A stretch of 44,112 nucleotides of DNA, from contig CAMDGN010000003.1 in assembly GCA_945897985.1 (NCBI GenBank), positions 1 through 44,112 of the forward strand, read 5' to 3'. Position 1 is the stretch's first letter. The number at the start of each line of letters is the position of its first letter. The DNA comes from a candidate division WWE3 bacterium. Lineage in GTDB: Bacteria; Patescibacteriota; WWE3; UBA101185; UBA10185. The position numbers and the translations under genes were made by a program. Below the pieces are notes generated by a model, which saw only the letters and a program-made list of their open reading frames with translations, made no database searches and was not told the DNA's origin. This document shows positions 20,903 through 29,387 of the stretch, piece after piece.

Positions 20903-21343
20903 ATGGAATTAAGTAACATTAACAAATCAACAGGTTTTTCTAGAGGAAAAAAAAGAGTTGGAAGAGGCTCTGGATCTGGAAAAGGTTTCCATACAACAGG
21001 AACTGGAACCAAAGGTCAAAAATCTAGAACAGGTCATAGCCATAAATTTGGTTTTGAAGGAGGACAAACTCCTTTCTATAAGAAATTACCCCAAATTGTT
21101 GGATTTACTAATCCTAGATCTAAAGAAATTTATAATGTACCTGTAGATTACTTTAATAAATTTGAAGATAATGCTCAGATTACACCAGAAATCTTACTAG
21201 GGGCTAAATTTAAAAGCCTTCCTAAATACGGAGTAAAAATTCTTGGTAACGGAGAGTTAACAAAGAAGTTAAATTTTAAAAACTTCACCTATTCAACTAC
21301 AGCTAAAGAGAAAATCGAAAAAGCTGGTGGTAAAATAGAGTAA
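20903..21343 (+). CDS. rplO: 50S ribosomal protein L15
   Basis: KRVGRGSGSGKGFHTTGTGTKGQKSRTGHSHKFGFEGGQTPFYKKLPQ. Confidence 0.97.
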   Translation: MELSNINKSTGFSRGKKRVGRGSGSGKGFHTTGTGTKGQKSRTGHSHKFGFEGGQTPFYKKLPQIVGFTNPRSKEIYNVPVDYFNKFEDNAQITPEILLGAKFKSLPKYGVKILGNGELTKKLNFKNFTYSTTAKEKIEKAGGKIE

Positions 21344-21344
21344 T

Positions 21345-22607
21345 ATGAAGACCCTGTTCTATAAGATTCCTGAGATTAGAAACAAAATATTCTTTACTTT
21401 ATTTATAATTCTAATATTTAGAGTTCTATCCCATATACCCGTTCCTAATGTAAATATTGCTGTAATTAAAGATTACATTCAACAAAACCAAATTTTAGGT
21501 TTATTTGATTTATTCAGCGGAGGTGGTTTAAAGAACTTCTCCATTGTTACCCTAGGACTAGCTCCTTATATTAATGCCTCTATTATTGTTCAGCTTTTCA
21601 CTACCATTATTCCGTCTTTAGAGGAACTTTCCAAAGAAGGTGAGTATGGTCGAGAGAAAATCAATCAATATACTAAATTTTTAACTTTTCCAATTGCTTT
21701 AGTTCAATCCTTTGGTTTTTATTCTCTGCTTAAATCTCAAAATGTTGCCCCAGCACTTAACTTTATTGATACAGCTGTTGTTGTCGCAAGTATGGTTGCC
21801 GGCACTTACATTTTAATGTGGGTAGGAGATTTGGTTACTGAAAGAGGTTTAGGTAACGGTATATCCCTGTTAATCTTTGTTGGAATTGTTTCAACATTAC
21901 CTGAAAGTATTTACAGATTTATTTACCTTTTAACGCCCGAAACTATTATGAACGCTTTAATTTTTGTTGCGGCAACATTACTAATTGTTGCCAGTGTTGT
22001 GTTAACTAATGAAGGTGTAAAGAACATTCCCTTAGAGTACGGTAGAAGAATGGCTGTTGGCGGCTCTAGAGTTAATTCCTCTCTTCCTTTAAAGGTTAAT
22101 CAGGTTGGCGTAATTCCTGTAATTTTCGCAGCCTCGATTGTATTAATTCCTTCGTTTCTTGGTACTTCCCTTATCGGCTCTTCAAATAATCTGCTTAGGG
22201 ACTTAGGGTACTTCTTTAATAACAATTTTCAGGACACTTCTTTTTTATATAATTTTGTAATGTTTTTGATGGTTATCTTATTTACCTACTTCTACACATC
22301 GATTCAATTTAATCCTGAAAAGATTGCTGAGGATGTTAAGAAAAGAGGAGGCTTTATTCCTGGGATAAGGCCGGGTATAAACACTATTTCATATTTAAAA
22401 GGTGTAATTAACAAGATAACTTTAGGTGGAGGCGTCTTCTTAGGTACAATTGCTGTTCTGCCTTATATAATCCACTCCTTTATAGGCTTTACTGGGTTTA
22501 CACTAGGTGGAACTTCCTTATTAATTGTTGTTTCTGTAGTATTAGAAACAATAAGGAAAATGGATTCATTGATGGTAAGTAAAAAGTATGATAGTTTTCT
22601 TGATTAG
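21345..22607 (+). CDS. secY: Preprotein translocase subunit SecY
   Basis: Multi-TM, FSGGGLKNFSIVTLGLAPYINASIIVQL, ERGLGNGISLLIF, GGSRVNSSLPLKVNQVGVIPVIFA. Confidence 0.98.
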   Translation: MKTLFYKIPEIRNKIFFTLFIILIFRVLSHIPVPNVNIAVIKDYIQQNQILGLFDLFSGGGLKNFSIVTLGLAPYINASIIVQLFTTIIPSLEELSKEGEYGREKINQYTKFLTFPIALVQSFGFYSLLKSQNVAPALNFIDTAVVVASMVAGTYILMWVGDLVTERGLGNGISLLIFVGIVSTLPESIYRFIYLLTPETIMNALIFVAATLLIVASVVLTNEGVKNIPLEYGRRMAVGGSRVNSSLPLKVNQVGVIPVIFAASIVLIPSFLGTSLIGSSNNLLRDLGYFFNNNFQDTSFLYNFVMFLMVILFTYFYTSIQFNPEKIAEDVKKRGGFIPGIRPGINTISYLKGVINKITLGGGVFLGTIAVLPYIIHSFIGFTGFTLGGTSLLIVVSVVLETIRKMDSLMVSKKYDSFLD

Positions 22608-22620
22608 GAGGAACAATTAA

Positions 22621-22890
22621 ATGCTAGACAAAGTTAAACAAGCGTATCAATTAAAAAAAGCCCAGTCCGATTTGCAAAAAATGGTAGAGAAGCTATCTGT
22701 TTTCGAGCAAAAGGGGGAAAACTCTGTTGTTGTTACAGGTGATAAAAAAATTTCTAAAATCATAATCAATGGTGTTGAAAACAAACAAATCAAAGATTTG
22801 GTAAATGACGCTATGAAAAAAATGGATACCAAACTTCAAAAAGAAATGAAAGCTAAAGAAGACGAGCTACGAGCCTTGTTAGGAATGTAG
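22621..22890 (+). CDS. YbaB/EbfC family nucleoid-associated protein
   Basis: 89 aa, LQKMVEKLSVFEQKGENSVVVTGDKKISKIIINGVENKQIKDLVNDAMKKMDTKLQKEM; SD TAGGAGGA upstream. Confidence 0.8.
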   Translation: MLDKVKQAYQLKKAQSDLQKMVEKLSVFEQKGENSVVVTGDKKISKIIINGVENKQIKDLVNDAMKKMDTKLQKEMKAKEDELRALLGM

Positions 22891-22891
22891 A

Positions 22892-23494
22892 ATGAATTTA
22901 CTGCTTATTGGTCCCCCTGGAGCTGGAAAAACTGTTATAGCCAATAAAATTTCTGAATACTACTCAATCCCTTTTATTAAAACTGGATCCTTACTAAGAG
23001 ATATTTCTCAGGAGAATCCAAACTATGAAGTTATTTCTTCTGCTATGGAAAAGGGGGAACTTGCCCCTAATTCAATTGTGGCTAAGGTTGTTAGCGAAGA
23101 GGTAGCTAAAAATTCAGACGGATTTGTCTTGGATGGTTGGATGAGGCAGTTATCAGACAAAGATCAGTTTAATCCTAGTTTAGATAAAGTTATTTTTTTA
23201 AATTGTCCTAAAAATATATCTGAGGATAGGATCTTAAATCGTGTAATTTGTAGAATTCACGGTTCAGTTTATTCCTATTCGGATCAAGTTTGTCACTTAT
23301 GTGGAGGTTTGTTGGAAAAAAGAAACGATGACACCCCGCAAACTTTTGAAAGTAGATGGTCAATCTATGAAGAATTAACTATTCCAGTAATTGAGTATTA
23401 TAAAAATTTAAACCTCCTCCTTGAAGTTGATGCTTCGAAAAGTATCCCTGATATCATGAGTGATGTTATAAAAGGTCTAAGTGATAACAATTAA
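22892..23494 (+). CDS. adk: Adenylate kinase
   Basis: LLIGPPGAGKTVIANKISEYY P-loop; LID CRIHGSVY...CHLCGGLLEKRNDDT. Confidence 0.95.
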   Translation: MNLLLIGPPGAGKTVIANKISEYYSIPFIKTGSLLRDISQENPNYEVISSAMEKGELAPNSIVAKVVSEEVAKNSDGFVLDGWMRQLSDKDQFNPSLDKVIFLNCPKNISEDRILNRVICRIHGSVYSYSDQVCHLCGGLLEKRNDDTPQTFESRWSIYEELTIPVIEYYKNLNLLLEVDASKSIPDIMSDVIKGLSDNN

Positions 23495-24218
23495 AACACC
23501 AAACGAAATTGAAATAATGAAAAAAGGTGGCAACATCTCTAAAAATGCTCTTAACCTAGCTTTAAACATGGCTAAAGAAGGCACTACACTTAGTGAGATT
23601 GATAATGCAGTTGATGACTTTATAGTTAACCACAAGGCTTTTCCATCATTCAAGAAGGTCCCAGGTTATCATCATGCTACCTGTATTAATGTAAACGAAG
23701 GTTTAGTTCATGGAATTCCTAATAAATACAAAATTAAGCACGGAGATCTTGTAAAGGTAGACCTAGGAGTGTACTACGATGGTTTTCATACTGACACCTC
23801 GGCTACAGTTGAGGTTGGAACTAATAATGAGGGGAAGTTTATTCAGGCTGGGAAAGATTGTGTTGAAAACGCTATAGCTGCCTGTATTATCGGTAATAAG
23901 CTCGGAGATGTCTCTTTTGAGATGCAAAAAGCTATTGAATCTAAGGGTTATACTGTATCCAGGTCCCTTGTGGGTCACGGAATTGGGAAAGACCTCCACG
24001 AAGAGCCTTTAATCCCTCCATATGGCAAAAAAGGGACTGGTTTACTACTTAAAGAAGGTATGGTATTTGCCATAGAAATCATTTATCAAAAGGGATCCCA
24101 CCAGATTAAATCCTTAGAAGACGGATGGACTTTGGCTACAAAAGACGGTTCTTTAGCTGGTTTACATGAGCATACAGTTGCAATAACCAAAGAAGGGCCT
24201 GTGGTATTAACCAAATAG
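23481..24218 (+). CDS. map: Methionine aminopeptidase type I (GTG start)
   Basis: HHATCINVNEGLVHGIPN, VDLGVYYDGFHTDTSATV, VGHGIGKDLHEEPLIPPYG; overlaps adk by 14 nt. Confidence 0.97.
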   Translation: MITIKTPNEIEIMKKGGNISKNALNLALNMAKEGTTLSEIDNAVDDFIVNHKAFPSFKKVPGYHHATCINVNEGLVHGIPNKYKIKHGDLVKVDLGVYYDGFHTDTSATVEVGTNNEGKFIQAGKDCVENAIAACIIGNKLGDVSFEMQKAIESKGYTVSRSLVGHGIGKDLHEEPLIPPYGKKGTGLLLKEGMVFAIEIIYQKGSHQIKSLEDGWTLATKDGSLAGLHEHTVAITKEGPVVLTK

Positions 24219-24238
24219 TAAACATGTTGACAAGTAGG

Positions 24239-24267
24239 TTGATAATTTTAATTAATTTTGATAAAAT
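24239..24267 (+). promoter_or_regulatory. Promoter upstream of infA: TTGATA-N17-TAAAAT
   Basis: -35 24239-24244, -10 24262-24267 with extended TGA. Confidence 0.6.
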
Positions 24268-24278
24268 TCACCTTGTTA

Positions 24279-24294
24279 CTGCAACTACTTGCAG
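24279..24294 (+). other. Leader hairpin CTGCAA-CTAC-TTGCAG upstream of infA
   Basis: Perfect 6-bp stem, 4-nt loop, between the predicted TSS and infA ATG. Confidence 0.6.
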
Positions 24295-24309
24295 AGAAGC
24301 TTTATCTTA

Positions 24310-24531
24310 ATGAATACTAAAGAAGTTGTAAAAAAAGACGGGAAAGTAATAGAGAATTTGATGGGTGGTATGTTAAGAGTAGAGTTAGAGGATAAGACTA
24401 TCGCTATTTGTACTATTTCTCAGCTTTTGAGAAAAAATAGCATTAAAGTTTTCCTTGGGGATAGGGTTCAAGTTGAATTCTCTCCTTATGATTTAACAAG
24501 AGGTAGAGTTTGTTACAGATACAATAAATAA
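24310..24531 (+). CDS. infA: Translation initiation factor IF-1
   Basis: [64 protein letters not shown] at 24310. Confidence 0.95.
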   Translation: MNTKEVVKKDGKVIENLMGGMLRVELEDKTIAICTISQLLRKNSIKVFLGDRVQVEFSPYDLTRGRVCYRYNK

Positions 24532-24533
24532 AA

Positions 24534-24650
24534 ATGAAAGTAAGAGCATCAGTTAAAAGAATATGTAAAGATTGTAAAGTCGTTAAACGACAAGGTGTAG
24601 TTTATGTTACTTGTAAAAGAGATCCAAAACATAAACAAAGACAAGGATAA
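24534..24650 (+). CDS. rpmJ: 50S ribosomal protein L36 (absent from the ORF track, 38 aa)
   Basis: Own translation: [38 protein letters not shown]; zinc-ribbon C..C...C..H intact; sits between infA and rpsM. Confidence 0.97.
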   Translation: MKVRASVKRICKDCKVVKRQGVVYVTCKRDPKHKQRQG

Positions 24651-24652
24651 TT

Positions 24653-25039
24653 ATGGCCAGAATATCAGGAATTGACTTACCAAATAATAAAAGAATAGAG
24701 ATCGCATTAGGATATATTAAAGGAATTGGTCTCCCACTTTCTAAAAAAATTCTTTCAGAAATTGGCATTGATTTCAATATTAGAGCAAAAGATTTGACAG
24801 ATGCTCATGTTGCTAGTATAAATGCTAAAATCGTAGAACTTCAAATTCCTGTGGAAGGTGAGTTAAAGAGAATTGTCTCACAGAATATTAGAAGACTTAT
24901 TGAAATTAAATCTTACAGAGGTTCCAGACATCAAAAAGGTCTACCTGCAAGAGGTCAAAGAACAAGAGCCAACGCAAGAACAAGAAAAGGTAAAAAGAAA
25001 ACTGTTGGTGGTACAAAGAAAAAGTTAGCTAAGAAATAA
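24653..25039 (+). CDS. rpsM: 30S ribosomal protein S13
   Basis: MARISGIDLPNNKRIEIALGYIKGIG, YRGSRHQKGLPARGQRTRANARTRKGKKKTVGGTKK. Confidence 0.98.
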   Translation: MARISGIDLPNNKRIEIALGYIKGIGLPLSKKILSEIGIDFNIRAKDLTDAHVASINAKIVELQIPVEGELKRIVSQNIRRLIEIKSYRGSRHQKGLPARGQRTRANARTRKGKKKTVGGTKKKLAKK

Positions 25040-25041
25040 TT

Positions 25042-25446
25042 ATGGTTGTTAAAAATATAAAAGGAAAAAAAGTTACAAAAAAGAATATTGCTAAAACATA
25101 TCCAGCTGTTGGAAATGTATACGTTTCTTCAGGAATGAATAATACTATTATTTCAATTACCGATGAAAAAGGTAATGCTTTATTTAACGGATCCTCAGGC
25201 ATGTTTGGTTTTAGAAATTCAAGACAAGCTACACCTTATGCTGCAACTAAAGTAGCAGAAGAAACTGGATTAAAAGCTTTCAAGGCTGGTGTTAGAGAAG
25301 TAAATGTATTTGTTAAAGGTGCTGGTCAAGGAAGAGTATCTTCCATCAAAGCACTTAAAACAACAGGATTAAAAGTTGTATCAATTACTGATATTACTCC
25401 ATTACCACATAATGGATGTAGACCAAGTAAGAAAAGAAGGAATTAA
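25042..25446 (+). CDS. rpsK: 30S ribosomal protein S11
   Basis: NVYVSSGMNNTIISITDEKGN, VKGAGQGRVSSIKAL, DITPLPHNGCRPSKKRRN. Confidence 0.98.
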   Translation: MVVKNIKGKKVTKKNIAKTYPAVGNVYVSSGMNNTIISITDEKGNALFNGSSGMFGFRNSRQATPYAATKVAEETGLKAFKAGVREVNVFVKGAGQGRVSSIKALKTTGLKVVSITDITPLPHNGCRPSKKRRN

Positions 25447-25448
25447 TA

Positions 25449-26051
25449 ATGGCTAGAAATACCGGACCAAAATGTAGACAATGTAGAAGAGAAGGCACAA
25501 AGCTTTATTTAAAAGGAGCTAGATGTGAAACTCAAAAATGTGCAATGACCAGAAGACCAACCAGACCAGGTCAACACGGTGCCAAAAGAACCACACTAAC
25601 TCCATTCGGTGTTCAATTAAGAGAGAAACAAAAATTAAAGAGAATTTACGGTGTCTTAGAAAAACAATTCGGAATATATGTTTCTAAAGCATTAAATTCC
25701 AAAGGAATTGCCTCTGAATCACTGCTACAAATTCTAGAATCAAGATTAGATAATATTGTGTATAGATGTGGTTTTGCTACTTCAAGAGCTGAAGCCAGAC
25801 AACTTATCAGAAGAGGAATTTTCAAATTAAACAATGTAGAGGTTAACGTACCTTCCATACAAGTTAAAGCTGGCGATATAGTTATGCCAATAGCTTTCGA
25901 TAAACTTCACTTAAAAGAAGGTTACACAATCCCTAAGTGGTTAGAAGCTAATGTTCAGGAAAAGTATGTTAAAATTGACAGACTTCCATCAGGAGATGAC
26001 GTCAATGAACCTGTAAATGCTCAGTTAATAGTTGAATCTTATTCTAGATAA
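25449..26051 (+). CDS. rpsD: 30S ribosomal protein S4
   Basis: MARNTGPKCRQCRREGTKLYLKG, RLDNIVYRCGFATSRAEARQLIRRG. Confidence 0.98.
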   Translation: MARNTGPKCRQCRREGTKLYLKGARCETQKCAMTRRPTRPGQHGAKRTTLTPFGVQLREKQKLKRIYGVLEKQFGIYVSKALNSKGIASESLLQILESRLDNIVYRCGFATSRAEARQLIRRGIFKLNNVEVNVPSIQVKAGDIVMPIAFDKLHLKEGYTIPKWLEANVQEKYVKIDRLPSGDDVNEPVNAQLIVESYSR

Positions 26052-26066
26052 GGAGAATATAAAAAT

Positions 26067-26972
26067 ATGATAAATCAATACGAATTAAATTTTATAAAAG
26101 TTTCTGAGAGTAAAAACTCAGCTGTATTTTCATTTGAGCCATTACCTTCAGGTTTTGGTCAAACTTTAGGATCAGTCCTAAGAAGAGTTGCGTTAACATC
26201 TGTTAAAGGTGCTGCTGTAACTTCTTTCAAAATTCCTGGTGTTACTCATCAATTCACAACAATTGAAGGTATCAAAGAGGATTTAGTCGAAGTTACTTTA
26301 AATCTTAAAGAACTTAGATTCAAACTTCACTCAGATGGTCAATTCACAGCTAAAATCTCTAAAAAAGGTCCTGGAGTTGTTACTGCTGCTGATATTGAAG
26401 TTTCATCAGAAGTTGAGATTATCAACAAAGACGCAATAATTGCAACTATTTCTGATAAAACAAAATCATTTGAACTTGAGTTAACAATTGAGTCTGGAAT
26501 TGGTTACTCTCCAGTTGAAAACAGGGAGAATCCAAAACTTGGCATCGTATTAGTTGACGCAATCTTCTCACCAGTTGTTTCAGCTGCTTATAGCGTTGAA
26601 AATACTAGAGTTGGAAGACAGTCTGGATTAGATAAATTAGTAATTACTATTCAAACTGACGGAAGCATTAAACCTTCTGATGTTATCAAGGTTTCCGCTT
26701 CAATTTTAAGAGATTTCTTTAATAAGTTTGCTTCAGCAAATGAATCTCAAAATATTGAAACATTATTTCAACAAACTTCTATTGCAGAGTTGAAATCAGA
26801 TAATTCTTCTGTTGATGATTTACCTCTACCAACAAGAACAATTAATGCATTGAAGAAGCACGGAATTAATACCCTTTCTGATTTAAGAACTAAGTCAGAT
26901 GAAGAAATTTCTGATATAAAGAACTTAGGTGAGAAATCAATTGATGAAATTAAGAAGCTACTAGGAAGATAA
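26067..26972 (+). CDS. rpoA: DNA-directed RNA polymerase subunit alpha
   Basis: FEPLPSGFGQTLGSVLRRVALTSVKGAAVTSFKIPGVTHQFTTIEGIKEDL; alpha-CTD LPLPTRTINALKKHGINTLSDL. Confidence 0.98.
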   Translation: MINQYELNFIKVSESKNSAVFSFEPLPSGFGQTLGSVLRRVALTSVKGAAVTSFKIPGVTHQFTTIEGIKEDLVEVTLNLKELRFKLHSDGQFTAKISKKGPGVVTAADIEVSSEVEIINKDAIIATISDKTKSFELELTIESGIGYSPVENRENPKLGIVLVDAIFSPVVSAAYSVENTRVGRQSGLDKLVITIQTDGSIKPSDVIKVSASILRDFFNKFASANESQNIETLFQQTSIAELKSDNSSVDDLPLPTRTINALKKHGINTLSDLRTKSDEEISDIKNLGEKSIDEIKKLLGR

Positions 26973-26976
26973 TTAA

Positions 26977-27468
26977 ATGAGACATAGAATTGTTGGTAAA
27001 AAATTAAGTAGAGATAAAGATCACAGAGCTGCTTTACTAAAGAATTTAGCTTCTGCCTTAATCTTGAATGGAAGAATTGAAACTTCAGTTGTAAAAGCTA
27101 AGTTTGTACAACCTTTCGTTGAAAAATTGATTACCAAAGCAAAAGACAACTCTTACGCTTCCCTTAGACTTTTAAGATCAAGGTTAGGAAACGAAGAAGC
27201 TCTAAGAAAGCTTTTTACTGAGATCGCTCCTGAGTTCAAAGAAAGAAACGGTGGTTATACTAGGGTCAGAAAATTAGGGATCATTAGAAAAGGCGACAAT
27301 TCTGAACTTGCTATGATTGAGTTAGTTTCTAATACCAAGGATATCCCTGAAGTTAAAGAGATTAAGGAAACTAAACAAGTTTCTAAATCAAAGGCTAAAA
27401 AAGTAGTACAAGTTTCTACACCCGAAGTTTTGACTGAGGAAGTGACTCAAGTTAAGGAAGAAAAATAA
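26977..27468 (+). CDS. rplQ: 50S ribosomal protein L17
   Basis: MRHRIVGKKLSRDKDHRAALLKNLASALI; Lys/Glu-rich C-terminal extension. Confidence 0.97.
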   Translation: MRHRIVGKKLSRDKDHRAALLKNLASALILNGRIETSVVKAKFVQPFVEKLITKAKDNSYASLRLLRSRLGNEEALRKLFTEIAPEFKERNGGYTRVRKLGIIRKGDNSELAMIELVSNTKDIPEVKEIKETKQVSKSKAKKVVQVSTPEVLTEEVTQVKEEK

Positions 27469-27881
27469 TGAAAACTGCAGCTATAAACCCTAAAAATGTA
27501 AATATTGAGTGGCATTTAATTGATGCTAAAGATCAAGTTCTTGGAAGAGTAGCTTCTAAAATTGCTCAAATTCTTTCTGGAAAAAACAAGGTTGAGTTTT
27601 CTCCTAATCAAGTTATTTCCGATAGGGTAGTTGTTATAAATGCAGCTCAAGTTAAAGTTACTGGAAATAAAGCTCAGGATAAGATCTATTATACTCACTC
27701 TAATTTTCCTGGTGGACTTAAGTCACAATCATTTGAACAAAGAATGGCTAAACACCCTTCAAAAGTTTTAGTTGAAGCTGTTAAAGGTATGCTACCAATT
27801 AACAGACTAAGAGATAGAAGAATTGTTAATTTATATGTTTATGAAGGTGAAACCCACCCTCATCAAGGACAAATCAAATAA
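27468..27881 (+). CDS. rplM: 50S ribosomal protein L13
   Basis: WHLIDAKDQVLGRVASKIAQILSGKNK, AVKGMLPINRLRDRRIVNLYVYEGETHPHQGQ. Confidence 0.96.
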   Translation: MKTAAINPKNVNIEWHLIDAKDQVLGRVASKIAQILSGKNKVEFSPNQVISDRVVVINAAQVKVTGNKAQDKIYYTHSNFPGGLKSQSFEQRMAKHPSKVLVEAVKGMLPINRLRDRRIVNLYVYEGETHPHQGQIK

Positions 27882-28294
27882 TGGCTAGAGATATCAAATC
27901 AAACTTAATAATCGCTAGTGGCAGAAGAAAGACTGCAACTGCATCTTTGTTTTTAAAATTGGATAAAGGCGCAATTGTTGTTAATGATAAAAAGATAGAA
28001 GAGTACTTTCCGTCAGAGAAGGAATCCTTAATCTGGAAAAAACCTTTCTATTTACTTGGTATTGCTACTCCTGAAGCTAAATATGACCTATCTATTAAAG
28101 TTAAAGGATCTTCTAAATCTTCTCAACTAGGTGCTGTTACTTTAGCTATCTCTAAAGCATTAGCTTTATTAAACGAAGAATTTTCATTAGTTCTTAAGAA
28201 GAACGGTATGCTTACTAGAGACCCAAGAATGGTTGAAAGAAAGAAACCAAACTTAAGAAAAGCTAGAAAAGCTTCCCAATTCTCAAAGAGATAA
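27881..28294 (+). CDS. rpsI: 30S ribosomal protein S9
   Basis: SGRRKTATASLFLKLDKGAIVVNDKKIEEYFP, KNGMLTRDPRMVERKKPNLRKARKASQFSKR. Confidence 0.97.
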   Translation: MARDIKSNLIIASGRRKTATASLFLKLDKGAIVVNDKKIEEYFPSEKESLIWKKPFYLLGIATPEAKYDLSIKVKGSSKSSQLGAVTLAISKALALLNEEFSLVLKKNGMLTRDPRMVERKKPNLRKARKASQFSKR

Positions 28295-28407
28295 TATTTA
28301 ATAAAAATATCTTTATTTATCTAACAATCATGTTTTCTTTTTAAATGTCTATTAATAATAGATATAAATATAGATCTAATATCATATTTTCATTTTAGAG
28401 TGGTAAA

Positions 28408-28680
28408 TTAGAATGATAGGGATTCTTTGAAGATGTTTTGAAGCTCCATTAACGATCTCTGAAGTTCTTCTATTTTTCTCTCGATTTCTCTATTAGTTTT
28501 TTTAACAAAGTTAACCTCAAATTCTTCAGATATCTTATTTAATACCTCAATAGGTGGCGAAATTTTACCTGTTTCATAGGCACTGATTGTTTTTCCGGTT
28601 AATCCAATTCTCTTACCAAACCTATCCTGAGATATGTTTAATTTTATTCTTAAATTTTTGATTTGTTTTCCAATCTCCAT
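28408..28680 (-). CDS. XRE-family HTH transcriptional regulator with C-terminal coiled coil
   Basis: MEIGKQIKNLRIKLNISQDRFGKRIGLTGKTISAYETGKISPPIEVLNKISEEF; internal Met at 28680 preferred over 28701. Confidence 0.85.
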   Translation of the reverse strand: MEIGKQIKNLRIKLNISQDRFGKRIGLTGKTISAYETGKISPPIEVLNKISEEFEVNFVKKTNREIERKIEELQRSLMELQNIFKESLSF

Positions 28681-28762
28681 TTGTGCTAGAGAATACCACA
28701 AATATTTTTGCTTACAACATTTAAAATTCTATTAGTAAAAATTTATTTCTTAGGAGGTGATA

Positions 28763-29347
28763 ATTATAAAAATAAAGCTTAAATTAAGAAGATTAATTTC
28801 TTATTTACTTGCTGGAGTGTTAGTTGGGGGAGTTGCATATGCTGCAATTAGTAATAAAATTTTCATGAAAGGAACATCGTTTTCAACTTCAACCGTGCAA
28901 TTAAAATTCTTGAAAAATTTAAGTCAGGATTTGAGTACTGCAAATCTTACTTCGGAGCTAATTGGTATTTCTTTTGAAGGTATTTTAAATGGTTGGCAAC
29001 AGGACTATCCTGTTAAGATCACAAATACGTCAACTAAGAACATGAATGTTTGGACTTACGCTAATTACCAAACAGATCAAGACCCAGCATCGCTACGATA
29101 TTCACTATATGTAGAACTGCTTCCTTGGAACGACCTTAATAATGACGGCGTAGTAGATTCTGGAGAAGAAGGGGCTTCTCTTGGTAAAAAGTCATTTGTT
29201 AAATGGAAAACAGAAGGGTTTGACTTAGGGAGTCTTGAAGGAAATAAAGCTTATGGATACATCCTGAGATTTTCGTCTTTGGACATTACAGATGCAAAAC
29301 AAGGGGCTTCGGGTATCTTTGATTTCGAGTTCGGCGTGCTTCAGTAG
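28763..29347 (+). CDS. Secreted TasA/camelysin-like protein with a Ca-binding-type loop; probable non-ATG start
   Basis: N-terminal signal helix LRRLISYLLAGVLVGGVAYAA, extracellular beta-rich body, DLNNDGVVDSGEEG loop; AGGAGGTGA SD at 28752-28760. Confidence 0.65.
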   Translation: MIKIKLKLRRLISYLLAGVLVGGVAYAAISNKIFMKGTSFSTSTVQLKFLKNLSQDLSTANLTSELIGISFEGILNGWQQDYPVKITNTSTKNMNVWTYANYQTDQDPASLRYSLYVELLPWNDLNNDGVVDSGEEGASLGKKSFVKWKTEGFDLGSLEGNKAYGYILRFSSLDITDAKQGASGIFDFEFGVLQ

Positions 29348-29371
29348 TTAACTGCCCTTCTGCCCACTAAG

Positions 29372-29380
29372 TGATAAAAT
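29372..29380 (+). promoter_or_regulatory. Extended -10 (TGA-TAAAAT) 7 nt before prfB ATG; putative leaderless promoter
   Basis: GTGATAAAATCTAGTTTATG. Confidence 0.55.
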
Positions 29381-29387
29381 CTAGTTT

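Noticed and set aside
28295-28407. Possible non-coding RNA in the rpsI/XRE gap
   Set aside because: Very AT-rich, no convincing promoter or stable structure beyond short AT dyads.
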